Positions 22,623 through 35,052 of a stretch of DNA of 64,000 nt are shown here, one piece after another. A program made the translations under genes and the position numbers. Numbering within the stretch: position 1 is the stretch's first letter; each line of letters begins with the position of its first letter. The DNA is from Cryptomeria japonica (taxonomy: Eukaryota; Streptophyta; Pinopsida; Cupressales; Cupressaceae), in assembly GCF_030272615.1 (NCBI RefSeq), contig NC_081409.1:245169502-245233501 (forward strand). Direction: 5' to 3'. Below the pieces are notes generated by a model, which ran no database searches, had not been told where the DNA came from, and saw nothing but the letters and a program-made list of their open reading frames with translations.

Positions 22623-24917
22623 TTCTACAAGGCCATACTCAGGTTTGGTTGATGAAGAAGCGGTATTTTTAGTGGAAACACCTGGCAAAGTAATTTTACC
22701 TCGACGAGTTGTAACATGACATTCAGAGGTAGATTCGGAAGAAGATCCAACACCTCTTAGAACAATCTTGGGTCTCTGAGGAGGATTCTCAGGATTTTTG
22801 TTCTTGATGGTAATAGTAGAGATATGATTGTCCATTGAGATGTGATTGATAGTTGAATCATAATTATAAGGTGCTCTAGTATAGTTGGCCTGATCATCTG
22901 TGACTTTGGCTTTTCCCTTGTCATGCTTTGGGAATGGTTCCTTAAACATCTCATGTTCTTGATTAGATGAGTGTCCCTCAATCTCAATATCACCTCTATC
23001 AATGAGATCTTGCACAATGTTCTTTAGTCGATGGCAATTTCCTGTCTTATGACCCTTGCTTTTATGAAATTCACAATACTCATCATCATTCCACCAATTT
23101 GGTTTGACCTTTGGTTCATATGGAGGAAAATCTGGAACTGTGATCACTTTGTTTGCCACTAGCTTTTTGAAGACTGATTCAAGTGGTTCTCCCAATGGGG
23201 TGTACTTCCTTCGTGGTCTAGAAGTTGTTTGAGTATTCACTTGATTGTTTGTAGAACTTGATCCTGAAAAGATGAACTTGGGTCTCACTGTATTGGCATC
23301 AACAACACGATCATTAACTGTGTTCTTGTTTTTATTCCAAAATCTTGGCTTGTCTTTTTCTTTAAAGTCATCTTTGTTTTCCTTGAATATTTTAATAATT
23401 CCTTGTTCAATTAAGACCTTTTCTGTTGCTAAGCCTTTTTCAATGACATCCTTGAAGGTGGACAAACAAGCTTTCCTTAGATCATAGCCAATGTCCTTGT
23501 TAACGTTTTGAGTGAACATTTCTACCATTTGTTTCTGTGGGATTTCGCAAGAGCATCTGCTAGCTAGATTTCTCCATCTTTGTAAAAATGAGGCAAAAGA
23601 TTCTCCCTCCTTTTGCTTAGTATTGCACAAAGTAGTGACTGAGATATCTGTCTCAATATTGTAGGAGAAATGTTGAATAAATGCCTCTGCTAAGTCACCC
23701 CATGACTTAATACCAGGTGGTAATTGAGAGAACCATTCCATAGCTTGATCGCCTAAGCTCTGTGGGAACAACCTCATCAAATATGTTTCTTCTGCCGCTA
23801 CCTCAATGCAAGCTGTGAAAAATTGTCGTATGTGTGCCTTGGGGTCTCCTTTTCCTCTATACTTGTCAAATTTTGGTGTCACAAAGTGTGCAGGAAATGG
23901 AGGCATTGGAATGCTCTTATCAAATGGATAAGGACATATGTCTCTCATAGTGTATGTTGGTTCTGGTGTACTCATGTCCTCCATTTTCTTTTGTAAATCT
24001 CTGATTTGTTGCTCCAAATTATTCTTAGGTGGCGATCTATTTCTCGTAGCATACCCCATGTTTGAGACACCAATTTGAGGAGGAGCTTGTTGCATGTACG
24101 GATGATATTGATCATAGACATGTTCATATGGAGGAGGTCTATATTGATGCGGCATATAGGGAGCACTTGGTATAGCTTCATGTTGAGGAACCCCATATCT
24201 ATTTTGCACATATATACCATATTCTATAGGCATGTCGGGTTCTATTGTGTTGCCCCCAAATTTGACATGAGGTTTCCTTATGTCCAAATTTTGAGCATGC
24301 CTTTGAGTATCCACTTGTTTTGATTGATCCATAGCTTGAGCATGTGATTGAGCATATCTATCTGCATAAGGCTTCCATAATGGTCTTCGAAGGTAAGTAT
24401 CATATGTTTGACCATGTGTATGTGGGATTTCTGGTTTTTGAAGCAAAGCTGATGGTGATTTAGGTACCATATGCGGTCCTCTATTTCCTCCACTATTGGG
24501 TCTCCTTTGATCCATGTTGGAGTGAGTTTGTTGCGAGGGTCAGTTTTCCATAAGTTGAGACATGTCAAAGTCATGAGGTATTTTAGCTCCACTTTGTGCC
24601 ATCATGTGTAAAAAGTACTGTCTATCCCTCTTCATTATCTCTTCAACCAATCTATTGAAATGAGGATTCATAATGGATTCTTCTACATCTGCTGATTGTA
24701 TTGAAAAGTTGTCCACACTGTCATTGTGTGTAGCATTGTTGTTTGTAGTGTTTGTGTTTTCCACATTTGGAATGTGTCTATAAACATCCATGTCAGGCAA
24801 TGTAGTGTGCTCAGGATTGAAAAATAAATCATTGTCATACTCATAAGAACTCATGTTTGCGGACTCTTGAGCTTCTTTAGCTTTTCTCCTAGATTTTTGA
24901 AGACGGGTTTCAACCAT
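22620..24917 (-). pseudogene. Tat gag
   Basis: The start MVETRLQKSRRK at 24917 is of the usual Tat form. A TGA at 24540 interrupts residue 126, and the frame continues to 22620. The capsid domain (Retrotrans_gag type) lies at about residues 330-460 with MRLFPQSLGDQAMEWF and FASFLQRWRNLA. A zinc-knuckle variant CEFHKSKGHKTGNCHRLK lies near the C-terminus. A proline/tyrosine-rich N-terminal linker precedes the capsid. It forms the virus-like particle core and binds genomic RNA. Confidence 0.9.
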
Positions 24918-27117
24918 GAACTAGGTGTTTGACCAAGATGTGAGAGACTAGATGAAAAATGGAAAGAGTATGGAAGACCAAGAGTTGTATGAAGTGTAAA
25001 TGAATCTTGAGGTGTACTTGCAATGTCCAAAGTGTAAGACCAAGTATGTAAGTAGTAGAGTAGGTGTGACTTCCAAAGAGATGATAGTTTCTCTTAATGA
25101 GGTAAGCTGACCTTGACTCTAAGTAAGACCAAATGAGACCCAAAGGTAAGAAACCTTGACGAGGGACCACTTAGCAAAGTGTAGTTGTATGTAGTGTGTT
25201 GACAAAGTATGATGAGGACAAGCAAGTGACCTTTTGACTCAAGTTTAGACAATTGTGAATGTAATGAAAGATGTGAAGCAATGATGGACTATGTGAGACC
25301 CAAGGACAGGTTGAATGCTAGATGAAACCTGAAGAAACAACCTAGGAAGCTCAAGTATTCCGAAACTGATTTCCTTGTTTGCTGGACTGTGAAATTTTTC
25401 AATTCTGGACACAGACACTTCTGTATACTTCACAGACGCGATTCCCAGACACAGACGTGTCTCTGTTCGACACAGACGCTGCTAGACACATAGACGCTAT
25501 TATGCCCTTCACAGACGCGTTTATATGACTCAGACGCGGTTAAAACAGACACAGACGCGTTTCTGTAAACTTCGTGCAATTTTTCCAATCTGTGAAGTTG
25601 TTTTGCTGTGACCAAATCCGACTGTTTGATTGTTTTTCGTGACAAGAGGACACAATGTTGATGAGGACTCAATGTTTGCAAGTGTTTAGACTCCAAAAGT
25701 GTGTTGTTTGATGTAAAATGTTTTGCATACACTTGAAGACACAAAAGACACAATGTTTTATTGTTTGGTCTTGAATGTTTTGAATGTTTAACATAAGACA
25801 AGCACAATTCTTATGGCTGGCCAAGACAATAGTTGTTGATCCCACATAGGGTTTTACCCCCGAGGCTACGCTATTCAGAGCGGATACTTAGATGCTTGAC
25901 CTCACTGGCTCCACCCTCAGCACTCACTTCTTAGGTTAGCCAAGCATCAGTCCCCATGAAAACTCCCCATGGCGAACTTTGTATCTCTACTAAGAACCGT
26001 ATGTGTGTGGGCCGCTACCAGAGGTCCGACCTCCTGCCTCAACAACTAGAAGGATTTGGGCTTCTAAAACAAAAAGGTGCTAGTAAGGGCATCCGCTCGT
26101 GTGGCCATACATGCGGCACTTTTAGCTTTGTAAATACAGAAGGCTCCCAGTCGGTAGGGGTTACGCCCTACAAATGATCAAATAAATTTGATCAAACGGG
26201 TTTATGGGGAGACATAGTGTCGGTATGAACTAATCAGCACACGTTATTCATAGTTTTCACCATGAATACATTTGATTATAGTGGTTCAGATGAGGTGGGT
26301 TTTCCTCGCTACCACTTGGGTCGTTCTCTTCTCACTAGTAGTCCTAATGACCACACGGGAAGACAGGCCCTCTAAAGATTAAACAAAAAGAGCCTATTGC
26401 TCAAGACACAAAAGACAATGATTCAATTTTAGTGCACCAATGGAAGTGTTTGCTAATCTATGAAAACAAGGCACACAACAAAATTTCAAAACCCTAGCTA
26501 AGGACCTGCAACAAAATTTGTTAGTAGTTTGGGTTGTTTCAAATGATCACCCCTTCCTGCAAGCACACAAGTTAGGTAAATTTTAGAAACCCAAAAGACT
26601 TTGTGAAAGAGGGGCCTTCAACAAAAACGTTTTGCTTCCAAAATAAGCTGCACAAACTTAGTTAGCTAGATCTGACAGGGTTAGACCAAAAATAAACCAA
26701 ATCTAAAACCCTAAGTGCGAAATCCAAAAATCGAATCAATGAAAATTTGAAAATTCTGAAACATTCAAAACATAGACGCTGTTACCCCTGACACAGACGC
26801 GTCTGTATGACACAGACGCAGTTCTATGACTCACAGACGCGGCCAAAAATCACAAACGCCCTTATCGAACACAGACGCGAGCAAAAATAACACAGACACG
26901 CTTATAAAACACAGACGCTCCTGACTGAGACCTGCAAAATAAAACTTGTCAAAAACACAGACGCGACTCCAGTATCCGCAGACGCTCCCGAAAATCAGAG
27001 ACGCGATCCGAAAGTTCGCAGATGCGGAAAAACCTAAAATGTCATCGAAAAATGTTCGATCTGCAACTTCAAAAACGCAAAATCTGCAACAAAAAGGTTA
27101 AATGCAAAGGGACAAGA
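24918..27117 (-). other. Long 5' leader of the Tat element
   Basis: 2.2 kb separate gag from the primer site and no conserved ORF is visible. Arrays of CACAGACGCG words occupy 25419-25560 and 26768-27010. 25850-26180 is GC-richer unique sequence with many CCG/CGG words. Long leaders are usual in Tat elements. Confidence 0.7.
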
Positions 27118-27135
27118 GTCCCACCGGGCGTGCCA
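27118..27135 (-). other. Primer binding site of the Tat element
   Basis: On the minus strand TGGCACGCCCGGTGGGAC begins three bases inside the 5' LTR. Its complement ends in CCA like a tRNA 3' end. I could not assign the tRNA species with certainty. Confidence 0.75.
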
Positions 27136-27138
27136 AAA

Positions 27139-27927
27139 TGTGTATGGTGAAAATGGATAACAATAATAACAATATTGAAAGGCTAAATGAATTCAACCAC
27201 AAAACCCTAGCCTAACAATCAACAAAGATCCACCATAACATATGAAGATTACCTAGGACAATGCAAATCACATGAAATCACAAAGATTATACCATCACAT
27301 GTCCAATAGGGTTTTGATCTCCATTCTTCCTATCTCCATTGATCTTGCTTGATATATTTGCTCTCATATTTTTATATGCACAAGAGCTCAACAAAGAACG
27401 GAATGTGGTTGCAAGTAAGATCGTAGTGTAGCCAAAAATGATCATTAGCATGAGTGATTAGGATGATTCATTAGGGTTTGATAATGAAGAAGGCATCTCC
27501 TTAAATAGAAGACACAATATGAAATGGAGGGATAAGATTGAGAGGTGTAAAAAAGGAGGTCGGCTAGGATTAGAGGGTAGGTAGAAGAAATAGTAAAATA
27601 ATGAAAGAGGTAGGTAGTGTAGGAATTAAGAGATGAATGACATGTGTCATATGTAGAAAAAGCTAATGAATTAATCAAATAAATAAAGATTTATTTAATT
27701 AATAGAAGAAATAAGATAATTAAATAAATAAAAATATTTATTTAATTTAGGAAAAGGATAATTTAAATAAATAAATGTATTTATTTAAATGAGAAATAAG
27801 GCTAGAAGAGGATAAATGAGTTAATTAAATAAATAAAGATTTATTTAATTAATAGAAGAATTAGGCTTAGATAATTAAATAAATAATATATTTATTTAAT
27901 TAGACTGGACAATTTTAGGTGTCTACA
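27139..27927 (-). repeat. 5' LTR of the Tat element
   Basis: It has the same length (789 bp) as the other copy and differs at 11 positions by eye, all transitions. It has the same TG...CA ends and the same five AT palindromes. Confidence 0.95.
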
Positions 27928-27956
27928 ATATGTATATATATAGATATATATACATC

Positions 27957-28003
<47 letters not shown>

Positions 28004-28032
28004 ATATGTATATGTATATGTATATATATATG

Positions 28033-28072
<40 letters not shown>

Positions 28073-28300
28073 TATACATATATATACATAGACATGCATA
28101 TACATATACATATATATACATACATACACATATACACATATACAAATATACATCTATATATATGTGTGTGTGTGTGTACATATACATATATACATATATA
28201 CATATGTATATATGTATATGTGTATATGTGTATGTATGTATGTATATATATGTATATGTATGTGTATGTGTATGTGTATGTATATACATATATATTTGAT
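27928..28300. repeat. TA/TG/TATG microsatellite, right half
   Basis: TATATG, TACATA and GTGTGTA mixtures continue the array that stops at 11685. The first five bases ATATG are the target duplication of the Tat element. ORFs here are low-complexity artefacts. Confidence 0.95.
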
Positions 28301-29440
28301 CAGTAACATCTAAAGCGATATTTATATTAAAATTATAAAATATTACAAAATGTTGCCATTGCAGTTGTTTATCTGTTTAGAATATCAAATATCTATTAAG
28401 TGTTGTCTGCCAACTGCAATTTCTACCTAATAGCCCGATAACTAAGGGTATCTATACATGCTTATCTATTACCCTATGCATGGTAGAGTAACAAAATCCA
28501 TGCTTACATAAAAAATATTTAACCAAACTTGTAAAGATTAACTACTATTATATTATATAATAATTTGAATTAATATATTTATATTTTATAATTTGTAATA
28601 TCAAAAAATATAATATACTAGTACAGATAGTTAAAAAATAAATTCACATAGGTAGTTTTTTTTATTATTATTGTTGATAGGTTTTAAATCTACTTTAATC
28701 GTGTTGTCAAAGAAATGAAAAATGGGCTCATCGAAATAATGTCAACCCCATTTCCTTTTTTTTTTTTAAACTAACACTATCATTTAATGGACAAGGCATT
28801 GAAACAAGGTAAAATTTTGAAGGAGGATGGGAACTCTGGGCGGGAAAAACTTTTTTAAAATTTCCTTGCATAGGCTTTGTACAGATGATCAGAGAATATG
28901 GGAGGGACATAGCAGAAGGCAGGGCTTGTACCATGCACAAGGTTATGACATTGATTTCAACACGGAACTGCAAAGTACTTGGTAGACTACTGCTTGAGGG
29001 AATCAACATAGGCTTCCACAAGGTTTTCTCCCTAACCCTCGCTATCCACAAGGCCACCTACCCAAGTACAAGTTTTCTAAACCTAATTGGTTACCCTTCC
29101 ATAGATCTCATCCCCTGAATAGAAGCAAACATGAAATCTTTGATATATGTCAAGACGACAGACCTTTTTCGGATGACAATAAGGTTAGTTCAGAGCATTC
29201 TGAGGATCCATCTACTCGTGGATTCCTTACCTTCCCAAATAACATCTCGCTAAGAGGAAAATAACAAATATCTGGTCGTCAAGAGGGTGTAAATCAGAGT
29301 TTGCAGGGCTTTCCCTCATTCCCTAATAATATACCGTTAGGATCTCCCTTTAAACCAAATAGATAGATCCCAACATATTATAAAAAAAAAAATTGCAGAA
29401 AGAGAGGGAAATACTTAAAATATGGGTCTAAAAGAAGAAA
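28301..29440. other. AT-rich flank and possible LINE 5' UTR
   Basis: 28301-28760 is AT-rich without genes. 28860-29440 has more even composition and may be the 5' UTR of the LINE whose ORF1 begins near 29441. I could not find the target duplication that would fix the LINE start. Confidence 0.35.
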
Positions 29441-32235
29441 GTGGACAGTATTCAAATCAAGCCTCCTCCCAAGCCTGTCAATGTTGGCAGAGGTGATAAT
29501 GCAAGTTTGTTTAAGATCATAGTTCTAAAAGAGCTTTTGTCTCCTCATATCAAAATCATGAGAGACACAACCCTAATAGGCAAGCTTTCTGTTAACCCTC
29601 TCCCCATCAATGTTTTGTGTAAGTGGGCATTTCAGACATGGATAGGTCTACAAGATATTTTCTACATTGATCATGGTGAGAGTTTCTTCATTGCTTACTT
29701 TTCTGCTCAAAATGACCAAGATAGGGTGCACAAATTTAAACATTGGTTTTGCGAAGGAATAAGACTATCAACCCTACCCTGGATACCTAACTTCAATCCC
29801 ACAGAGGAGGTTATTAAGTTCATACTTGTTTAGATTTATTTTCCTTCACTACCTCTTGAATACAGAGATCTGGATTTAATAGAATCCTTTGCCAACCAGC
29901 TAGGTATTTTCATGTAGCATGATTTAGTTCCATTTGAATACATAGACAAACCCATCGGAGTATGTATCCTGGTGGATATCTCCAAGCCAACCCCTCAGAA
30001 GATTACCATTTATTCAAAATTTGGTCTTTACGTACAAAAGGTTGTAATAGATGATCCTGAGATTGTAAATCAACATACATCTCATCTAGGTCATCTCACC
30101 TCTCAATGTTCAAATGCATAAAAAATAAATATAAGGGTGTGTGAGGACCTTTGTTCAAATCCAGTAGATTGTAGCAGGTATTCGGAGTCTTTAGAAGTTC
30201 CATCAGATACTTTGAACCAAAAGGTACTCGAGGTACTCTACTTTTTCTATATCCTACAATTAATACATTGCTATGGCATGTTTGAGGAGCATTATTTTCT
30301 TCTTGAGGAAGCAATACCAAATGTTTCATCCCCCATTTCTATCAGTAATGTAATGGTAAGAAAATGGTGAATGATAAATCAAGAAGGAAGACTACCCTTT
30401 CCCTCAAAGAGAGATGAGAGTTTCGCTATCGATTACCATTCAAGCACTTTTCACCATTACATTAGAAAGGGGAGAGGATAATTCACTATATTTTATCTCT
30501 CCACACAAAGATGGTAGATTGAATTCCTGAATGAATTGGGTATGCTAAGTTGATCCCCTCTTTCTTGTTTGAAATGGAAAGGAAGTTGATTGAATTATGT
30601 AGTGCAAAAGTGACAAAGAATCGATTATAACTTGAGATCAGAATATGGGATGAAGTTGTGCACCTGGATCTGACAATAAAATATCGAGATGAAGTCGCCC
30701 TGCAAATTTGAGGAAAAGTTGCCAGGACCGTGGTGGGAATGTACACGGTCCTCTGAAAAATCGACGAAACAAAAAGGGTTTTTTCCGCCTCTACAAATGA
30801 AGCCTGAATCCAAAAGTATAGCTACACACTTGCAACCTACACACATAAAAGAGAGGAAAATGGGTTGGGATTGGGGGTTTCCCTTTAGGTCAAACACCAG
30901 TTTTGGAATTAACCAAGTAATGAAAGAAAGTACTTGCAAGTAGTTGTAAATGAAAGACAGAATTGTAAATCACCTCAAGGGAGGTTATAGTAGCAATGTT
31001 GATAGAAGTGCTTGTGTGGAATTGAATGTTGAAATCAATATCCTCTTCAATGGTTGAATCCTTGACTTGAATGCAACACCTAGCCTTGAAGGGAGATTTG
31101 AGAATGCTTGAATGCTCTTGAATGCTTGATTGCTTGTACATACTCTGATCTTGTCCAACTTCCACCTATTGAACTTATTGAACTTCCACTTATGCAAGTG
31201 AGAGGACGAACGCCCCTTAAATACATGTTTGTGGATTTGAATTTCGTCATGGGTCGACATCCGAGGAGTTTCCCACCAGAGGCACAACCGACAATGCAAC
31301 CCTAGGAAGGGTCCTGCCCCAAAATAGGCAAGGAGAGGGGCGCCACACCCCTATCCTACCCCTTTCTTCAAGGCAAAGTGCAGACGGGGTGATGCAAAGG
31401 CCAATGAAGAAGTTGTTTCCGCAAGTCGAGCAGTCTTTAGTCTCTAATCAGGCTAGAGGATTCGAAATCGTATGCACAAGGACCCTAATGTAGTCGAAAA
31501 TTGCTAGGGTCGCAATTTTATGACACTACAAGTAATAATATTGGCTTATTGGGTCTTAATCAAGATTGTCTCCATAATTCTCTATTTAGTATGTCAAAAC
31601 AACACTTGATTCAGAAGAAAGGTTTGCAATCATCATAATTTATTATTAAATGTTCAATGCCATCGGTGTTGTTAGAAACATCAAGGAGTTTCCCTGATCA
31701 TTTGAAGAAAACTAAGTTAGTGGGGGGTTCGTTGTTGCACCCTAGTTATTCAAGTGAACCAAACACACGTTATGGTCACTCTAATAACTACCTAAAGGAG
31801 ATATTGTATGCTGCTCAAGGGCAAAACAAGTTGCATACTCCCAATTTAGAGAAAATAGATGAAGTCTTTATGAAGTCAATTGGATCACAGATGGTTGATG
31901 AAATAGCAGAACAAATTTTCAGTATAGATAGTCAAGATGACTTCGAAGATGAAGTTACACACTTGGACCATAAACTATTATTTCCTAAATCAGACAAGGA
32001 GGATACGATATCTAATAGGACTAAAGAGGTGTTGATTAATGGCCTTGTTATAGAGGAATTGTTTAAGAAGCCAGTAATAAGGGAGCCTCAGAAACACAAC
32101 CATTTTAATTTGTCTGTAGATGATGAATTGATATTTGAGATTTCTTCTCTTTTATCCACTCATCTAGATTCTATACCATTCCCCTCCTTGAACTCAATGG
32201 AGGTCGAACTAGATATTGTTCTTCATAGTGAGAAT
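29441..32235 (+). pseudogene. LINE ORF1 (DUF4283-like), interrupted
   Basis: The first about 200 codons match the plant LINE ORF1/DUF4283 pattern: an FFIAYFSAQNDQDRV block, a tryptophan in PWIPNFNPTEE, and FPSLPLEYRDLDLIESFA. Stops lie at 29831 and near 29915. The knuckle-like end GHLTSQCSN has lost two cysteines. Degenerate coding continues to about 30880, where a solo LTR sits, and resumes beyond 31535 with a 190-codon open stretch (31657-32235) cut by Element B. ORF1 proteins of this type bind LINE RNA. The original start codon is not clear: 29441 is GTG. Confidence 0.65.
30921..31530 (-). repeat. Solo LTR in LINE ORF1, TSD AGTAA
   Basis: A 610-bp block with TG...CA ends is flanked by AGTAA at 30916-30920 and 31531-31535. 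On the minus strand it begins TGTAGTGTCATAAAATTG, which looks like a Ty3/gypsy LTR start; strand is given on that basis. No internal sequence remains, as after LTR-LTR recombination. Confidence 0.75.
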
Positions 32236-33258
32236 TGTTGGTATTTTGATGATAATTAGTTGTGATTGTCATTGATGGACACACACTTATTAATGTATGC
32301 ATTATTCTCAACCGGTAGCCGTTCCAACCGATATTGCATGTCGTTATGAAGATCTCAAAGCAGAATGAAGATCCCGAGGGACAGATAGTCTTTTGATTGG
32401 AACACTATGTTCCAAGTTTTCCAGTCTTCACTTGTCAATCGGTAATCGGTATACTTTGTTAACTAGTATAATGTGTGATGAGGTATCATCCACCGACACT
32501 TTGGCGGTGTTTGTGTGTCGTGTTACCAAATATGTCTAGTTGCACTGTACCTAGGAAATTGTACTCTAATCTTATTGGACCGACATGAAATAAGGTTCCT
32601 ATATGAGGAGATCATGTCTAGGGTTTTAGTGTGTGTAATGTGCGAATGAAGATAAGGTTTGTGCGAGAAAAGGTCTCACATAACAGAGATAGAGAGTGTG
32701 AAAATATAGAAGACTGAAGTAATGTTGGAATGCATTAACAAGGAGCTACCAAGGATCTAGTCAAGCATTATGTGCTACTATCTAGATCATTCACTTGTTG
32801 ATTACTAATATCTTCGACAAGTTTGAAACCCTTAACCAGGTAGGCCCAACCAAGCCTATTGTAAATCCTCTAACAAGGTGGTTCACAGTTGTGGATCTAA
32901 AATCCTCTAACAGGTTAGTCTTTAACAGAACTTATCTTCTAACAAAGATCTGGATTCCTAATAGGATTTGTTATGGTGAAGAACATTGTAAGGCCTTAAC
33001 CAGTCTGGTTACTATTCTGCAGATAGTTGACTTGTGAGTTTTACTCACTGTGGTTTTTCCCATTTGGGTTTCCACGTCAAAACATCTTGTGTTATGGTGA
33101 TTGTGCTTCTGTGGGTGAATTCTTTATTTGTTGTTTGGCTTATTTATGTTTTAATTGGTTTATTGTTTAAACTGCTACACTGGTCAATAGTTAAACTGCT
33201 TAAGAGTTTGTTTAAAAGTTTGGGCATACTAATTCACCCCCCCTATTAGTATTCATCA
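32236..33258 (+). repeat. 5' LTR of Element B
   Basis: 1,023 bp, TG...CA, with the copia-style stretch (GTGGTTTTTCCCATTTGGG then TTGTGTTATGG) near 33050-33100 and a final C-tract CACCCCCCC. It interrupts LINE ORF1. Confidence 0.92.
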
Positions 33259-33260
33259 AT

Positions 33261-33272
33261 TGGTATCAGAGC
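33261..33272 (+). other. Primer binding site, tRNA-iMet (Element B)
   Basis: TGGTATCAGAGC two bases after the LTR, identical to the sites in Elements A and C. Confidence 0.92.
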
Positions 33273-33308
33273 CAATCTTTCTATAAGTCTAACCACTTGG
33301 AAGGAGAT

Positions 33309-34544
33309 ATGGGGGAACACAACATGAGGGAACTTAATCATTGTCTTACTGATTCTGAGAGAGCCTATGACGAACTCAAAGTCAAATATAAAGCCTCTTT
33401 GGCCAAGAGAAGAGAAATTGTTGAGCAGTTGATGGAATTTACTAAAAACAACTCTTTTGATGAAGCAGATATGGATGCCCTAGTTGGAAAAGTGGAGAAA
33501 CTAAATGAATCCAAAACTAACCTAAGGAGGGAGTTGTAAGGACTGACTATCAGGATGAGTCAGGAGGTAGAAAATAGAAGAAAACCTGAAGATTTGGTAA
33601 AGGACAAGGAGCATGAGATCTTTAAATTGAAACAAGAAGTTGGTACCATTACCGCCTATCTGCAGGAAGATAAAGAAGAGAAAGAAGAAATACAAGTTGA
33701 ACTGAATGCAGCGATTTCTCATAATTAAACCTTGATGAAGACCAATTATACTCTTTCCAAGGAACTTACTGAGACAAAGGAGATACTTGCTAAGTTCAAA
33801 CGGAGTGCTGCTAAGTTAGAACAAAAGTTGGAATCGGTAAAGCCATCAAAGGATACCACTAGACTTGGTTTCTTTGGGTATGAGGAAGGTAAGATCTCTG
33901 GAACCAAGAGTGATGCACCAAAGGAGCAATTGGCACCTAATAATAACAACAAGAGTAAAGATAAGCAAAAGTTTAAACCTATTTGTTTTAACTGTCTTAA
34001 GGAAGGACATACTGCCAATATATGTAGAAGCAAGGCTTACAATAACTTTCCTTACTTTCAAAACAATGTGGCTAGAACTGGTAGATTTAATGGACATTGT
34101 TATGCATGCAACAAGTTTGGGCATAGAGCTTTTGAGTGCAGGTCGGTTATGAGCAACTCTGGAAGTTATCCACCGAGAGCTAAAGGAGTTGTCCCAGAAC
34201 CTCCTATGAACTAGAACCCTTACTGGTACAGAACCTATGGCCACCGGTCAAATGGTTATGAAGCAGCAACAAATTGGAGAGCAACCTATTTGATTTGTCG
34301 TGGTAGCGTTCACACTGTTACAACATGCAGAAAGAAGAATGAAAATGTGAACAACGGACCATGGAGAACACCTGGAATGGTATGATATCATTGCAACAAA
34401 CTGGGACACATTGCCAGAGCATGTAGACTGAGAAAGAATCCATCGGGAGACATACCGATCAACCTAAAAGGAAAGATTGATGTTGAAACCGTTCAGGCGG
34501 ATATGGATAAAACTTGGAAAAAGAAATCTGAAGAAAAGCCATAA
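33309..34544 (+). pseudogene. gag-like protein of Element B, broken
   Basis: The frame starts ATGGGGGAACAC at 33309 and runs 411 codons to TAA at 34542, with stops at 33537, 33726, 34212 and within the fourth knuckle near 34384, and no frameshift. Residues 1-180 form a coiled coil. Knuckles are CFNCLKEGHTANIC and CYACNKFGHRAFEC, then a decayed one, then YHCNKLGHIARAC whose first cysteine position is a TGA. The tail SGDIP...MDKTWKKK matches the tail of the Element A protein. The role is probably RNA binding and packaging. Confidence 0.75.
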
Positions 34545-35052
34545 GATGTACCAATTTTTGCACCTAGTGTGGAAATTCTTGAACTGGCGAATTGAGCTTC
34601 GAAAAGCTTAAAGGGGAACATATCGATAAAATGTTTCGAACCCCCAGAGTATATCGGTAAAACACCTGTATCGGTATTTGTTACCTGTCAAACGACAAAA
34701 GAAATGAAGCGATAAAAGAAAATTAGGGTTTGAGCCCTAATGGTGATGCATTTATTATGGTAGGTGAGAGCATGTTTAAAAGTGACTTTTGTCATCATTT
34801 TTACTTACCTATTTTCGGAGAAGATTTTTTCTAGTATGAGTTGTGCAACTAGAGTGATTCATCTTGCGTTCGAAAGAATTCAGAAAGGAATCTTACACAA
34901 GATTTTGCAGACACTTCAAGTTATCAGTGTGAAAGTCAAAGTGGTAAACAAGCTTTTGAAGAGGTGTGTTGTGCTCACCAACGACAAACCCTAGTTTGGA
35001 GTGTGAAGGTATTTTTCATTGAATCATTCTTATTATTCAGAATCTTCTAGAT
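34545..35052 (+). promoter_or_regulatory. Leader between gag and ORF2 of Element B, with telo-box
   Basis: 508 bp without a convincing ORF. AAACCCTAG lies at 34986-34994, 59 bases before the ORF2 ATG. AAGGTATTTTTC at 35007 resembles the AAGGTATTTA found at the same place in Elements A and C. Confidence 0.4.

Larger units (their letters stand above)
11686..27927 (-). mobile_element. Tat-lineage Ty3/gypsy element with antisense PMD gene
   Basis: Two 789-bp LTRs (11686-12474, 27139-27927) and a 5-bp target duplication ATATG (11681-11685, 27928-27932) define a complete 16,242-bp insertion. Read on the minus strand the order is LTR, tRNA-type primer site, long leader, gag, protease, reverse transcriptase, RNase H, a second archaeal-type RNase H, integrase, a 4.9-kb 3' region, PPT, LTR. 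The second RNase H before integrase is the hallmark of the Tat clade (Ogre, Retand and relatives). The 3' region holds a plus-strand plant-mobile-domain gene. About 11 substitutions separate the LTRs, so the insertion is fairly young, yet gag-pol has four stops. Confidence 0.95.

Noticed and set aside
25956-26177. 73-codon plus-strand ORF in the Tat leader
   Set aside because: No start context, motif or conservation evidence; it is probably leader sequence.
27892-28306. Further 65-126 codon ORFs on both strands
   Set aside because: Same microsatellite artefact as at 11.3 kb.
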